Both the position numbers and the translations under genes were made by a program. The notes under the pieces are model-generated. The model had not been told where the DNA came from. It did no database searches and saw only the letters and a program-made list of their open reading frames with translations. Below are positions 1 through 6,314 of a stretch of 28,909 nt of DNA, in pieces. Within the stretch, counting starts at the first letter, position 1, and each line of letters starts with the position of its first letter. The stretch comes from a virus: positions 1 through 28,909 of IMG/VR virus record IMGVR_UViG_3300034101_003382; one strand, 5' to 3'.

Positions 1-408
1 AAACATCGTATTGGAGTAAGTGTCAACGGAGAAAGTGCTAGATATAAAGAAATTAAAGAAGATCAATATCTTATTCCACAAGACTGGCCCGAAATTTGGA
101 AACAACAACTAGAACATTATACAGAAAACGGACTAAGACTATATCATGAGTGTGTTCAAAGTTTAACTGAAGTTTATGGAATAGATAGAAAAAGAGCAAA
201 AGAATCTGCTAGATTTTTTAGATCCTATAATACCCAAATTACTGCTGATGTTATGTTTAATTGGCGTAGTTTTTATCATTTTCAGTCTTTGCGAAATAAA
301 TCTAATGCCCAACTAGAAATTAGGGAAATTGCACAAACTATGTTAGATTTAGTAAAGAATATTGAAGGCAATCCATTTGAATATACAATAGAGGCATTTG
401 ATTTATAA
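1..408 (+). CDS. thyX: Flavin-dependent thymidylate synthase ThyX, C-terminal part (5' partial)
   Basis: The window opens inside a gene read in frame 1 and ending at TAA 406-408 (135 residues visible). The first residues, KHRIGVSVNGESARY, match the ThyX signature RHRxxSxNxxSxRY, with the leading R presumably just outside the window. The later stretch NWRSFYHFQSLRNKSNAQLEIR matches the conserved C-terminal active-site region. ThyX makes dTMP from dUMP using methylenetetrahydrofolate and FAD/NADPH, and is common in large phages that boost their own nucleotide supply. The C-terminus (IEAFDL) looks complete. Its last bases overlap the 3' end of the converging HNH pseudogene. The family call is close to certain; only the N-terminal half is unseen. 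Confidence 0.95.
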   Translation, partial: KHRIGVSVNGESARYKEIKEDQYLIPQDWPEIWKQQLEHYTENGLRLYHECVQSLTEVYGIDRKRAKESARFFRSYNTQITADVMFNWRSFYHFQSLRNKSNAQLEIREIAQTMLDLVKNIEGNPFEYTIEAFDL

Positions 409-1033
409 GATTTTATCAGATTTTCGGATATTATCAGCAGCCCACAATGGTTGTAAATTAGTATAATGAAAACAGTTCTTTTGGATCTGTTAAATCAAAA
501 CTAGCACAAGGAATTATATGATCTATATGCCAACCATTTTTACCATAGTTTTCCCAATTCATACCTTGTTGAAATAATTTAGATAAATATTCTTTTAAAA
601 ATTCAATGCTGCATCCAATCAACTCCTTTGTAGTTCCATGTTTTTTATTGTTTTTTATCGCTTGGTTTAATCTGCTTCTGAGACTGCCTTTTATCCTATA
701 TAATATATCATTTTGTCTTTTGTTCTTTTCGTATTTTCTTGAGTGTTTTCGATAAACTTTAGAACTTTTATATGTTAAGATTTGCTTTTTATTTTTTTCA
801 TAATATTTTTGATTATATTCCAAAATTTTATCTTTGTTTGAGTCCCTATATTCTATCATATAGTCTTTTCTTTTTGATAAAATCTCTGACTTGTTTTTTT
901 GAAAATGCTGCTTATGATATAGAGCAACACAACTCTTACATCTTGCGTCCAGCCCAAATGCTCCACCTTTTTTCTTATAAAAAGATGTAAATAGCTTTTT
1001 CTTTTTACATAAACGACATACTTTTTTAGACAT
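403..1033 (-). pseudogene. HNH homing-type endonuclease, frameshifted near the C-terminus
   Basis: Start ATG at 1033 is chosen for its good ribosome binding site (AAGGAG) and because the protein then begins MSKKVCRLCKKKKL like its paralogues; upstream in-frame codons are spurious. An N-terminal CxxC zinc ribbon is followed by a long Lys-rich helical linker and the HNH core GWHIDHIIPCASFDL. The open frame stops at 458-460 after KELFSLY. Moving one base restores CFHYTNLQPLWAADNIRKS and a stop at 403-405, matching the two intact paralogues at 9893 and 11868. The likely lesion is loss of one TG from TGTG, giving ctgttt for ctgtgtttt. The lost part holds the conserved Asn of the HNH fold, so the truncated product is probably inactive unless the shift is bypassed or is a sequencing error. 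A class 2 promoter motif lies just upstream (minus strand, 1052-1062). Confidence 0.8.
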
Positions 1034-1044
1034 TTTTAACTCCT

Positions 1045-1062
1045 TATTTATGGATACACCAA
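1045..1062 (-). promoter_or_regulatory. Class 2 promoter motif (TTGGTGTATCC) for the HNH pseudogene
   Basis: Read on the minus strand this is TTGGTGTATCCATAAATA, directly followed by AAGGAG and the HNH start. It is nearly the same as the plus-strand motif before the intact HNH gene at 9893 (TTAGTGTATCCTAAATATAAGGAG). No -35 box is seen. Confidence 0.5.
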
Positions 1063-1115
1063 TTTTCAAGAATTCACACAATTTCCTACTATCGGAGAAG
1101 CATTGGGCTGGAATA

Positions 1116-1295
1116 ATGAAACACTTTAATATCACTGCTCAAGTTTATAAAAATAACGATCTTTCAAAACAAAATTTATTAATAAATGAAGTTCATGATG
1201 GTTTAACTTCTGAAGAAGCGTTAGATCATTTTAAACTTCATTTTCCTTCAATCGAGTATTCTTTAGTAAGAATTTTATCTACAGAAGAGATATGA
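1116..1295 (+). CDS. Small hypothetical protein (59 aa)
   Basis: The product MKHFNITAQVYKNNDLSK...SLVRILSTEEI is not recognised. It looks like a compact alpha/beta protein without membrane segment or signal. An in-frame ATG at 1050 would add 22 residues, but that stretch overlaps the minus-strand HNH promoter and has no ribosome binding site, so ATG 1116 is preferred, although the nearest GGAGAAG (1094) is rather distant. The gene ends in an ATGA overlap with the glycosyltransferase-like gene at 1292, so the two are probably translated together. Confidence 0.6.
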   Translation: MKHFNITAQVYKNNDLSKQNLLINEVHDGLTSEEALDHFKLHFPSIEYSLVRILSTEEI

Positions 1296-2026
1296 ATAAT
1301 AATTACATCGTATTTATTCTATGTAAAAATTTTTCTGATAGAAGTAATAATTATGAAAAAATACTATCGCAAAAAAATATATCTTTTAAGATAATTTGCG
1401 ATTTATGTTCTATTGAAGATGACTCAAAACTCTTATCTGATGGTTTTTATAATTTAACTAGATCACCATATATAAAAAAACCTAGTGCTTGGGATAAATC
1501 TTTTTATAGCATTGTACAATATAATTTATTAGAACAATATGATTACTTCTACTTTATAGAAGATGATGTTTATAGTAAAGAGAACGGTACAATAATTTCA
1601 TTCATATATGATGCACAATCTGAATTTACTGTTGATTTCATAACCAAAAAAATTCGACCAAAATCACATCATCCAAATTGGAAGCATTGGAATGAAGACT
1701 ATATTGATGAATTTAAATTTCCTAGCCAATCTTTTAATCCTTTATGTAGGCTATCTCATAATTTAATTACTAAAATTATAGAATATAAAAACAAATACAA
1801 TCAATTTAATTTTCATGAGATACTTTTTGCTTCATTGTGTTTAGAGCATAATTTATCTTATATAAACTATATTGAAAATAACATTTTGAATAAATACATA
1901 GGAAACTTTAGATATAATCCTATTATATTAAATTCAGAAATTAAAGACAAACTCATTCATCATCCAGTTAAAGATTCTAAATCGGACAGAGAAAAGGGTG
2001 TAGTTTCGCTTGACAAAAGACGATAG
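1292..2026 (+). CDS. Glycosyltransferase-like protein (GT-A type)
   Basis: A 244-residue protein. Residues about 85-95 read YFYFIEDDVYS, an acidic EDD motif after a hydrophobic strand that fits the metal/nucleotide-sugar-binding DxD of GT-A glycosyltransferases; a late IHHPVK resembles the C-terminal His-Pro motif of several small phage and bacterial glycosyltransferases. The N-terminus lacks the classic family 2 pattern, so donor and acceptor cannot be predicted. It may modify DNA, virion proteins or the host surface. The reading frame is very rich in ATA and AAT codons, unlike the uvsE gene that follows. The uvsE promoter lies inside its 3' end. Confidence 0.6.
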   Translation: MNNNYIVFILCKNFSDRSNNYEKILSQKNISFKIICDLCSIEDDSKLLSDGFYNLTRSPYIKKPSAWDKSFYSIVQYNLLEQYDYFYFIEDDVYSKENGTIISFIYDAQSEFTVDFITKKIRPKSHHPNWKHWNEDYIDEFKFPSQSFNPLCRLSHNLITKIIEYKNKYNQFNFHEILFASLCLEHNLSYINYIENNILNKYIGNFRYNPIILNSEIKDKLIHHPVKDSKSDREKGVVSLDKRR

Positions 2027-2037
2027 TATGGTATACT
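2010..2037 (+). promoter_or_regulatory. Class 1 sigma70-type promoter of uvsE
   Basis: TTGACA (2010-2015), 16-base spacer, TATACT (2032-2037). The spacer carries ACGATA, a variant of the CCGATA element shared by this promoter class. The ribosome binding site TTGGAGG and start codon of uvsE follow within 20 bases. Confidence 0.85.
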
Positions 2038-2053
2038 CCCATTTGGAGGCTAA

Positions 2054-2966
2054 TATGCGATATGGTTTGTGTTGTATTTCATTGAAACTTAAAGAACAAG
2101 GAATTGGTCATCAGACCATGACCTTTAAAAGATTTAATTCTTTGCCGCGAGAGGAAGCACTATCAACTCTTGGTGACAGAATTCTCAATAATCTTGTGAC
2201 AACTCGTAAAACTATTGAGTTTTGCGGACAGAACGATTATGTTTATCGTGTTAGTAGTGATATTTTTCCACTAATTACTTATGATGAGGCTAATGTTAGT
2301 TTAGAAGATTTGCCAAACCATGATGATATTCAGGATGAGTTTGATAACATATCACAAACAATCATTTCTAGTAATGTTCGTGTGAGTTGTCATCCTTCTG
2401 AATATAATTCTCTCGCTAGTCTTTCTGATAAGGTTGTGGAAAAAACAATCACAGAACTTAATTTCTACAGCAGTTTCTTCGACAGAATCGGTTTGCCAGC
2501 AAATACTTTTAGTCCAATGAATTTGCACGTTCATAACAATAATGGAACTAGAGAAGAAATCAGTCGCCGCTTTTATGAAAACTTTAAGCGTCTTGATGAA
2601 AATTGTCAGGCTCGACTCACTATTGAAAATGATGATAAACTTAATTGCTGGAGTGTACGCGAATTGGTAGATATTTTTCATCCTATGACTCGTATTCCAA
2701 TTTGTTTCGACTATCTTCACCATAAGTGTCATCCTAATAACCTTACAGAAGTTGAGGCTGTTAATATGTGTTATGATACTTGGCAAACTCGTCCTCTTTT
2801 TCATTATAGTGAAAGCAGAATTGGTAATAATCCAAGGGCTCATGCTGATTATGCTGAAAATGTATTTGATAGTTATGGACTAGAATTTGATGTTGATATG
2901 GAACTTAAAGGTAAAGACTTAGCAATTGAAAAATACGAAACAATAATCAAAGGAGTAACAGTATGA
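2054..2966 (+). CDS. uvsE: UV damage endonuclease UvsE/UvdE
   Basis: A 303-residue protein beginning MRYGLCCISLKLKEQ. The start at 2054 follows TTGGAGG and a promoter; earlier in-frame codons lie inside the promoter. UvsE enzymes are metal-dependent TIM-barrel endonucleases that nick 5' of UV photoproducts, giving a repair route independent of UvrABC. Family hallmarks seen: the RYGLC start, SSDIFPL, RVSCHPSEYNSLAS, LHVHNNNGTREE, ARLTIENDDK, CFDYLHHKCHP and a C-terminal DVDMELKGKD with metal-binding His/Glu/Asp residues. Length is normal. It shares an ATGA overlap with the small membrane protein downstream. In a phage it probably repairs phage DNA under sunlight. Confidence 0.95.
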
Positions 2967-3112
2967 GTGCTTGGTTAATAGGACTAACTGGATGTATCTA
3001 TTTATATGTGGCACTAGAACAGTATATTGTTCACCGAAATATTGGTATGCTTATTACTTATATTGGTTATGCATTTGCAAATATCGGACTTTATATATTG
3101 TCAAGTAAATGA
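2963..3112 (+). CDS. Small membrane protein (49 aa)
   Basis: ATG overlaps the uvsE stop (ATGA), preceded by AAAGGAG inside uvsE. The product MSAWLIGLTGCIYLYVALEQYI...YIGYAFANIGLYILSSK has two hydrophobic segments separated by a short HRN turn, so it is probably a two-helix inner-membrane hairpin. The family is not recognised with certainty; proteins of this size and pattern are frequent in large phages. Translational coupling suggests coexpression with uvsE. Confidence 0.7.
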   Translation: MSAWLIGLTGCIYLYVALEQYIVHRNIGMLITYIGYAFANIGLYILSSK

Positions 3113-3122
3113 GGATATGCTT

Positions 3123-3290
3123 ATGAAAGAGCCAAAAAGAATAAAATTGACCAATAATCCAGAAACTAAAAAAGTCAATTTAATACCACTACCATCAAAA
3201 AGTCAGTACGACATTGAAATAGAAAATGAAAATAATCAACAAAACAATTCGCAAAGCATATCAAAACTGGAGTCCGAATCGTCAAATTAG
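3123..3290 (+). CDS. Small hydrophilic hypothetical protein (55 aa)
   Basis: Start MKEPKRIKLTNN follows GAGGA at 3111-3115 with seven-base spacing. A basic N-terminal half leads to an Asn/Gln/Ser/Glu-rich, probably disordered C-terminus. No domain is recognised. It overlaps the start of the deaminase-like gene by 65 bases in another frame, which leaves some doubt about one of the two starts. Confidence 0.5.
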   Translation: MKEPKRIKLTNNPETKKVNLIPLPSKSQYDIEIENENNQQNNSQSISKLESESSN

Positions 3291-3684
3291 ATGCTATCAT
3301 TATAGCGCCGCATTTGATGGTCAGAAAATGATTTGTTTCACTCAAAACAATCCGATTAAGACTCATACTGGTGCTTATAGGATTGGTGAAGATTTTAATC
3401 TGGAAAAATATAAGGAGTTTCCCTATTATCATTCTGAATCTCGTCTTATTTCTAAACTTTTGGATAAGTATAATACCATTGATCCTAATTGGTCAGTTGT
3501 TGTATTGCGTATCAATAGAAAAGGATTGGTTTTAGGTAGTAAACCTTGCGAAAATTGCGATAAACTTCTTAGTGCTGTTGGATTAAACACTGTTTATTAT
3601 AGCAACGACGATGGAAGTTTTAGCGACAGTTTTGGTTTTTGCGTTCAAGCCAACGAGTTGACAATGCCGATGGTTATGGTATAA
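3226..3684 (+). CDS. Cytidine/deoxycytidylate deaminase-fold protein
   Basis: A 152-residue protein with the zinc-deaminase signature: HSE at about residues 69-71 (H69 zinc ligand, E71 proton shuttle) and PCENC at 107-111 (C108 and C111 zinc ligands). The early strand CYHYSAAFDG fits the start of the fold. Spacing of the two halves is normal, so it is probably catalytically competent. The substrate could be dCMP, a free base or nucleoside, or tRNA; the lack of an obvious nucleotide-phosphate site prevents a choice. With ThyX in the same genome a dCMP-to-dUMP role is attractive but inferred. The promoter of the next gene lies inside its last codons, and its stop codon is part of the -10 box. 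Confidence 0.7.
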   Translation: MKIINKTIRKAYQNWSPNRQIRCYHYSAAFDGQKMICFTQNNPIKTHTGAYRIGEDFNLEKYKEFPYYHSESRLISKLLDKYNTIDPNWSVVVLRINRKGLVLGSKPCENCDKLLSAVGLNTVYYSNDDGSFSDSFGFCVQANELTMPMVMV

Positions 3685-3685
3685 T
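3658..3685 (+). promoter_or_regulatory. Class 1 promoter of the zinc-finger gene at 3705
   Basis: TTGACA (3658-3663), 16 bases, TATAAT (3680-3685), with CCGAT in the spacer. AAGGAG at 3692-3697 precedes the start at 3705. The transcript would start only about 10 bases before the start codon. Confidence 0.85.
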
Positions 3686-3704
3686 CCTCTCAAAGGAGAC
3701 GACC

Positions 3705-3923
3705 ATGAATTGCATTTATTGCACAACTGAAATTCCAGAAGGACGAGCAGAATTCCTTATTGAAACTAACAGACGAGCAACTTGCTTGAAATGTTCTGTG
3801 GAACAGAAAGCGGTCGGTTTTCTTGATTGGTCGCATAAAACCGCTCCTAGTCTTGTTATGGTTCCAGCAAATGCTAAACAAACTATTCGTATTCTTGATA
3901 GGGCCAATAGGAGGGCTAGATAA
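3705..3923 (+). CDS. Small zinc-finger protein (72 aa)
   Basis: Product starts MNCIYCTTEIPEGRAEFL and carries CxxC at residues 3-6 and a second CLKC about 28 residues later, a four-Cys zinc ribbon. Start is fixed by AAGGAG and a strong promoter. A basic C-terminus (ANRRAR) suggests nucleic-acid or protein contact. Function unknown; small zinc-ribbon proteins of this type are often early phage proteins. The TAA stop overlaps the ATG of the next gene (TAATG). Confidence 0.7.
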   Translation: MNCIYCTTEIPEGRAEFLIETNRRATCLKCSVEQKAVGFLDWSHKTAPSLVMVPANAKQTIRILDRANRRAR

Positions 3924-4150
3924 TGAATGTACTAACTTGGATTGATCTTTTTAGGTTTTTAAATGAACGTGCTAGTGATGTTAGAAATTTTGGAAAGTTT
4001 GATTGGTCAGCACCAGTAATTATTCACGATGCTGAAACTGGTGACGAATTTAATTGTGATACTATGTATATTACAGATAATTTTAATACAGAGCGTTTTG
4101 TATTGATGACTAATCTTGATGTTGTAAGAACGGAGAATATTGATGAATGA
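3923..4150 (+). CDS. Hypothetical protein (75 aa)
   Basis: Starts in a TAATG overlap with the zinc-finger gene and has AGGAGG at 3909-3914. The product MNVLTWIDLFRFLNERA...TENIDE is acidic, with an amphipathic N-terminal helix and a beta-rich second half (APVIIHDAETGDEFNCDTMYI). The VIIHDAETG pattern is common in small phage proteins of unknown function. No membrane segment. Probably cotranscribed from the promoter at 3658. Confidence 0.7.
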   Translation: MNVLTWIDLFRFLNERASDVRNFGKFDWSAPVIIHDAETGDEFNCDTMYITDNFNTERFVLMTNLDVVRTENIDE

Positions 4151-4388
4151 ATTTGAAATTGAAAGTTTGCTTTTTAAACAAGTCGAAAAGCCTAAGCATC
4201 ATCTTATGACAAAGATTATTAATGTTTGGGAGAATCGATATCGCATTAATGTTTATACAGAAACTTTTGATGAGATTGATAATCTCACTAAGCGAAAAAT
4301 TCATGCGAGTTATTTTTGTCACTATAATCCTGGCAAACTAGAAATTATGAGTGGCCCTAGTGGAATTTTTCTAAAGACTGCCTCTTGA
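4143..4388 (+). CDS. Hypothetical protein (81 aa)
   Basis: ATG at 4143 is used because GGAG (4132-4135) lies seven bases upstream; a TTG one codon earlier is less likely. The product MNEFEIESLLFKQ...HYNPGKLEIMSGPSGIFLKTAS has no recognisable domain. It overlaps the previous gene by eight bases. Its stop codon TGA (4386-4388) is embedded in the TTGACA of the next promoter. Confidence 0.65.
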   Translation: MNEFEIESLLFKQVEKPKHHLMTKIINVWENRYRINVYTETFDEIDNLTKRKIHASYFCHYNPGKLEIMSGPSGIFLKTAS

Positions 4389-4412
4389 CACTGCCGATAA
4401 CTGAGTTATACT
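4385..4412 (+). promoter_or_regulatory. Class 1 promoter of the gene at 4443
   Basis: TTGACA (4385-4390), 16 bases with CCGATA, TATACT (4407-4412). The -35 box contains the stop codon of the upstream gene. A CAGGAG ribosome binding site precedes the start at 4443. Confidence 0.85.
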
Positions 4413-4442
4413 TGAAGCATAACGCTAACACAGGAGATTACG

Positions 4443-4847
4443 ATGCCTAAAGGTAAAAAGACTTGTCCGAATTGTTCTCACGAAACTGGGCCGCGAGCAT
4501 ATTGCTGCCCTAAATGCAATCATATTTTTTGCTTCAAGCCTAAAAGCAAAGAGGCAAAGAATACAAAGATGATTCAGAATGTTAATTGGCGTGAACTGGT
4601 CAAGGGCGACCGTATTAAAGTGGGTGGCGGCCCATACTTTGTAAGTAGGGGTGAGTTTATTCCTATGGGTTATCGTGGACGCTTTGTTGTCGAAGGTGTT
4701 GATGCTAATGGTATTCTTGCTTGGGGTATTGACAAGAGTGCCGGATTCTGTCATATTTATATGGGTGGAGATATTCAGAATAAGGAAACAGGCGTTTGGA
4801 AAACCAAGCATAAACTTATTAAACTCAAGCAAAAAGAAAGCGTCTAA
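4443..4847 (+). CDS. Zinc-ribbon protein with C-terminal beta domain (134 aa)
   Basis: Residues 8-11 CPNC and 22-25 CPKC form a zinc ribbon; a Lys-rich linker leads to a beta-rich domain (WRELVKGDRIKVGGGPYFVSRG, then GYRGRFVVEGVD) that looks like a small SH3/KOW-like barrel. This combination suggests binding to nucleic acid or the host transcription/translation apparatus, but no function is established. The gene follows a strong class 1 promoter, uses AAG/GGT/ATT codons, and ends in a TAATGG overlap with the next gene. Confidence 0.75.
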   Translation: MPKGKKTCPNCSHETGPRAYCCPKCNHIFCFKPKSKEAKNTKMIQNVNWRELVKGDRIKVGGGPYFVSRGEFIPMGYRGRFVVEGVDANGILAWGIDKSAGFCHIYMGGDIQNKETGVWKTKHKLIKLKQKESV

Positions 4848-5119
4848 TGGATAGCCAAGATAAAGCATTGTCTAATCTCTATTTTTATAGAGAGCAGATC
4901 GAACATAATTTAGCCGAAATTGAGGCTATTTTGGCAGTAAATTTTCCAGAAGAAAGTTCTGTTGCAAAGCAGCACTGGATCGTACAGATAAAAACAGCAC
5001 TAAAAGATAATTTGCCATATCTTCCGAGAGGCGAATATAGTATGGACTACACTCTAAATCGAATACAAGATAAAGTATTTGGTCGGTATGATAAAGGTGT
5101 ATCTAAATATATCAACTAA
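4847..5119 (+). CDS. Hypothetical helical protein (90 aa)
   Basis: MDSQDKALSNLYFYREQIEHNLAEIEAIL... is mostly helical with heptad-like spacing at the N-terminus; no known domain. Start overlaps the upstream stop by one base (TAATG), indicating coupled translation. The C-terminal DYTLNRIQDKVFGRYDKG is basic. Confidence 0.65.
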   Translation: MDSQDKALSNLYFYREQIEHNLAEIEAILAVNFPEESSVAKQHWIVQIKTALKDNLPYLPRGEYSMDYTLNRIQDKVFGRYDKGVSKYIN

Positions 5120-5133
5120 TTGGGAGGCTTACA

Positions 5134-5547
5134 ATGGATGAAGAACTTTATGCTATTATTAACCTCGAAGGCTATGCTTCTGAAATGAGGCAAGCAGCGG
5201 CAAATAGTTTATGTGCAAATAATGAAGATAATTTGGATGAATATATTAGTATTAATCAAATGATTAACTTGGTTAAAGAGCATTGTGCGGGATTCGATAC
5301 TGAAAATCGACCTTTGCTCAATGAGGATACTAACGAAGAAATTTATGAGTCTGTGACAACATGGATTCACAATGTAGGACTTGCCAAATTGGCTGCGAAA
5401 GATTTGGTTCAATGTGCTTGGGATGATAAGATTAACGAAATGGTTTTTTGGGCTAATCCAGAAATGAATCAGCCAGAAAAGAAAAAGAGGAAGTCAAATG
5501 GTCAATCCAACAAACGAAGAAATAAAAAGAAAGATACGGGATCTTGA
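5134..5547 (+). CDS. Hypothetical protein with basic tail (137 aa)
   Basis: Start after TTGGGAGG. An acidic helical body (about residues 1-115) is followed by a strongly basic tail (KKKRKSNGQSNKRRNKKK), suggesting contact with nucleic acid or the ribosome. The segment LAAKDLVQCAWDDKINEMVFW resembles LVNKGLVETAYDAEANDFVFW in the protein encoded at 23183, so the two probably share a domain, possibly winged-helix-like. The tail coding region overlaps the next small gene. Confidence 0.7.
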   Translation: MDEELYAIINLEGYASEMRQAAANSLCANNEDNLDEYISINQMINLVKEHCAGFDTENRPLLNEDTNEEIYESVTTWIHNVGLAKLAAKDLVQCAWDDKINEMVFWANPEMNQPEKKKRKSNGQSNKRRNKKKDTGS

Positions 5548-5677
5548 AGATAAAATACATGACTGTAGGGCGTATATCTCATCAGATTTTTGTGTGAGTT
5601 GTAATGAGATGTACAATAATATTCAAAAGTATGAAAAAGAGATAAAAGTTCTAAAAGATTTATACCATAACGATTAA
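5498..5677 (+). CDS. Small coiled-coil protein (59 aa)
   Basis: ATG 5498 follows GAGGAAG and overlaps the upstream gene by 50 bases in another frame. The product MVNPTNEEIKRKIRDLEDK...NDFCVSCNEM-like body (actual motif SDFCVSCNEM) ends in a Lys/Glu-rich helix. Charged heptads suggest a short helical hairpin, with a CxxC at its turn. Family unknown. Overlap and size make this a moderate-confidence call. Confidence 0.55.
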   Translation: MVNPTNEEIKRKIRDLEDKIHDCRAYISSDFCVSCNEMYNNIQKYEKEIKVLKDLYHND

Positions 5678-5692
5678 AAAATTTCCCAATGG

Positions 5693-5720
5693 TTGACAGG
5701 ACTGATACCGATGGTATAAT
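5693..5720 (+). promoter_or_regulatory. Class 1 promoter of tRNA-Ile
   Basis: TTGACA (5693-5698), 16 bases, TATAAT (5715-5720). The spacer holds CTGATA and then CCGATG, variants of the shared element. Transcription should start about 25 bases before the tRNA. Confidence 0.85.
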
Positions 5721-5753
5721 ACCAATATGACAATTGATGATCTTTCACAACTT

Positions 5754-5827
5754 GGGGCGTTGCAGCCGGTAGTTGCACATACTCTTATAAGGTATTCAAA
5801 AGGTAGGTTCGACTCCTACACGCCCTA
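5754..5827 (+). tRNA. tRNA-Ile(UAU), slightly non-canonical
   Basis: Acceptor GGGGCGT (5754-5760) pairs with ACGCCCT (5820-5826) with one terminal G-U; discriminator A5827. T arm GTAGG-TTCGACT-CCTAC is perfect. Anticodon stem ATACT/GGTAT closes loop CTTATAA, giving anticodon TAT (5786-5788), which reads the Ile codon AUA. The D arm (GCAG/TTGC, loop with GG) has only one linker base where two are usual, and the variable loop is a little long. CCA is not encoded. A matching class 1 promoter precedes it. Confidence 0.75.
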
Positions 5828-5837
5828 TTTAATTTAT

Positions 5838-5847
5838 GGTGTATAAT
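5838..5847 (+). promoter_or_regulatory. Class 2 promoter motif GGTGTATAAT
   Basis: ATGGTGTATAATC lies 69 bases before the small membrane-protein pair at 5916. It combines the GGTGTAT motif with a perfect TATAAT and has no -35 box. Confidence 0.5.
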
Positions 5848-5854
5848 CAAAAAG

Positions 5855-5896
5855 TCCCACCTTTATAGAGAAACAAAGTTGTTTCTCTCCCACCTT
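5855..5896 (+). promoter_or_regulatory. Hairpin flanked by direct repeats in the 5' leader of gene 5916
   Basis: AGAGAAAC (5867-5874) and GTTTCTCT (5881-5888) form an 8-bp stem with a 6-base loop. The 9-base repeat TCCCACCTT occurs on both sides (5855-5863 and 5888-5896). No T tract follows, so it is not a classic terminator; it may stabilise the mRNA or control translation. Confidence 0.45.
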
Positions 5897-5915
5897 ATGA
5901 TAAGAGAATAATAAT

Positions 5916-6083
5916 ATGAAATATAGACTAACTGTAATTTTTTTGTTATCATTACTTTTTGCTTCTTTTTCCTTTAATTGTTTGCATTATGATGCTCTAA
6001 TAAGAGCAGAAAAAATCAATCAAACTGATTGCGAAATGTACGGAAAACTAATCGAAATATCACACGAAAGAGTCGAGGAATAA
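5916..6083 (+). CDS. Small membrane or exported protein (55 aa)
   Basis: MKYRLTVIFLLSLLFASFSFNCLHYD... has a short basic start, one hydrophobic segment (residues about 5-19) and a Cys at 21 that is not in a good lipobox, then a hydrophilic helical tail. It could be a single-span membrane protein or have an uncleaved signal. Its TAA is followed directly by the next ATG, suggesting a two-gene membrane cassette, superficially like a spanin pair but without convincing lipoprotein or coiled-coil features. Confidence 0.6.
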   Translation: MKYRLTVIFLLSLLFASFSFNCLHYDALIRAEKINQTDCEMYGKLIEISHERVEE

Positions 6084-6314
6084 ATGAACTATAGATCAAA
6101 ACACCTAACAGCATATACGTTTCTGATTGGAATGTTGCTTTTTTCAGTAGGAGCAAATATTCTATTCTATAACAGAATAATGATTTTGCAAGACTTTATA
6201 ATAGGTTCTAATACTTGGATGACTGTTGATCAGTTTGATTATATACAGGAAGAAATTCAAAGATTAGCAAATGAAAAGTATCAAATAGTTCCATCAAATA
6301 AATATATAAACTAG
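6084..6314 (+). CDS. Small membrane protein (76 aa)
   Basis: Starts directly after the previous stop with GAGGAA at 6075-6080. One clear transmembrane helix (about residues 10-28, AYTFLIGMLLFSVGANILF) precedes a soluble helical C-terminus (QFDYIQEEIQRLANEKYQ). No family recognised. The G of its TAG stop is the first base of the tmRNA acceptor stem, so the mRNA and tmRNA overlap by one base and must be separated by processing if cotranscribed. Confidence 0.65.
   Translation: MNYRSKHLTAYTFLIGMLLFSVGANILFYNRIMILQDFIIGSNTWMTVDQFDYIQEEIQRLANEKYQIVPSNKYIN

Noticed and set aside
772-990. 72-codon plus-strand frame inside the HNH pseudogene
   Set aside because: It is the antisense shadow of the Lys-rich HNH coding region, full of Phe/Tyr/Leu runs, with no ribosome binding site.
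5727-5846. Open frame MTIDDLSQLGALQ... running through the tRNA-Ile
   Set aside because: It lies over the tRNA, has no ribosome binding site and begins where the transcript starts; treated as chance.
5916-6314. Spanin (Rz/Rz1) pair
   Set aside because: Neither protein has a good lipobox or a long coiled coil, and the genes are not nested; only small size and membrane segments agree.
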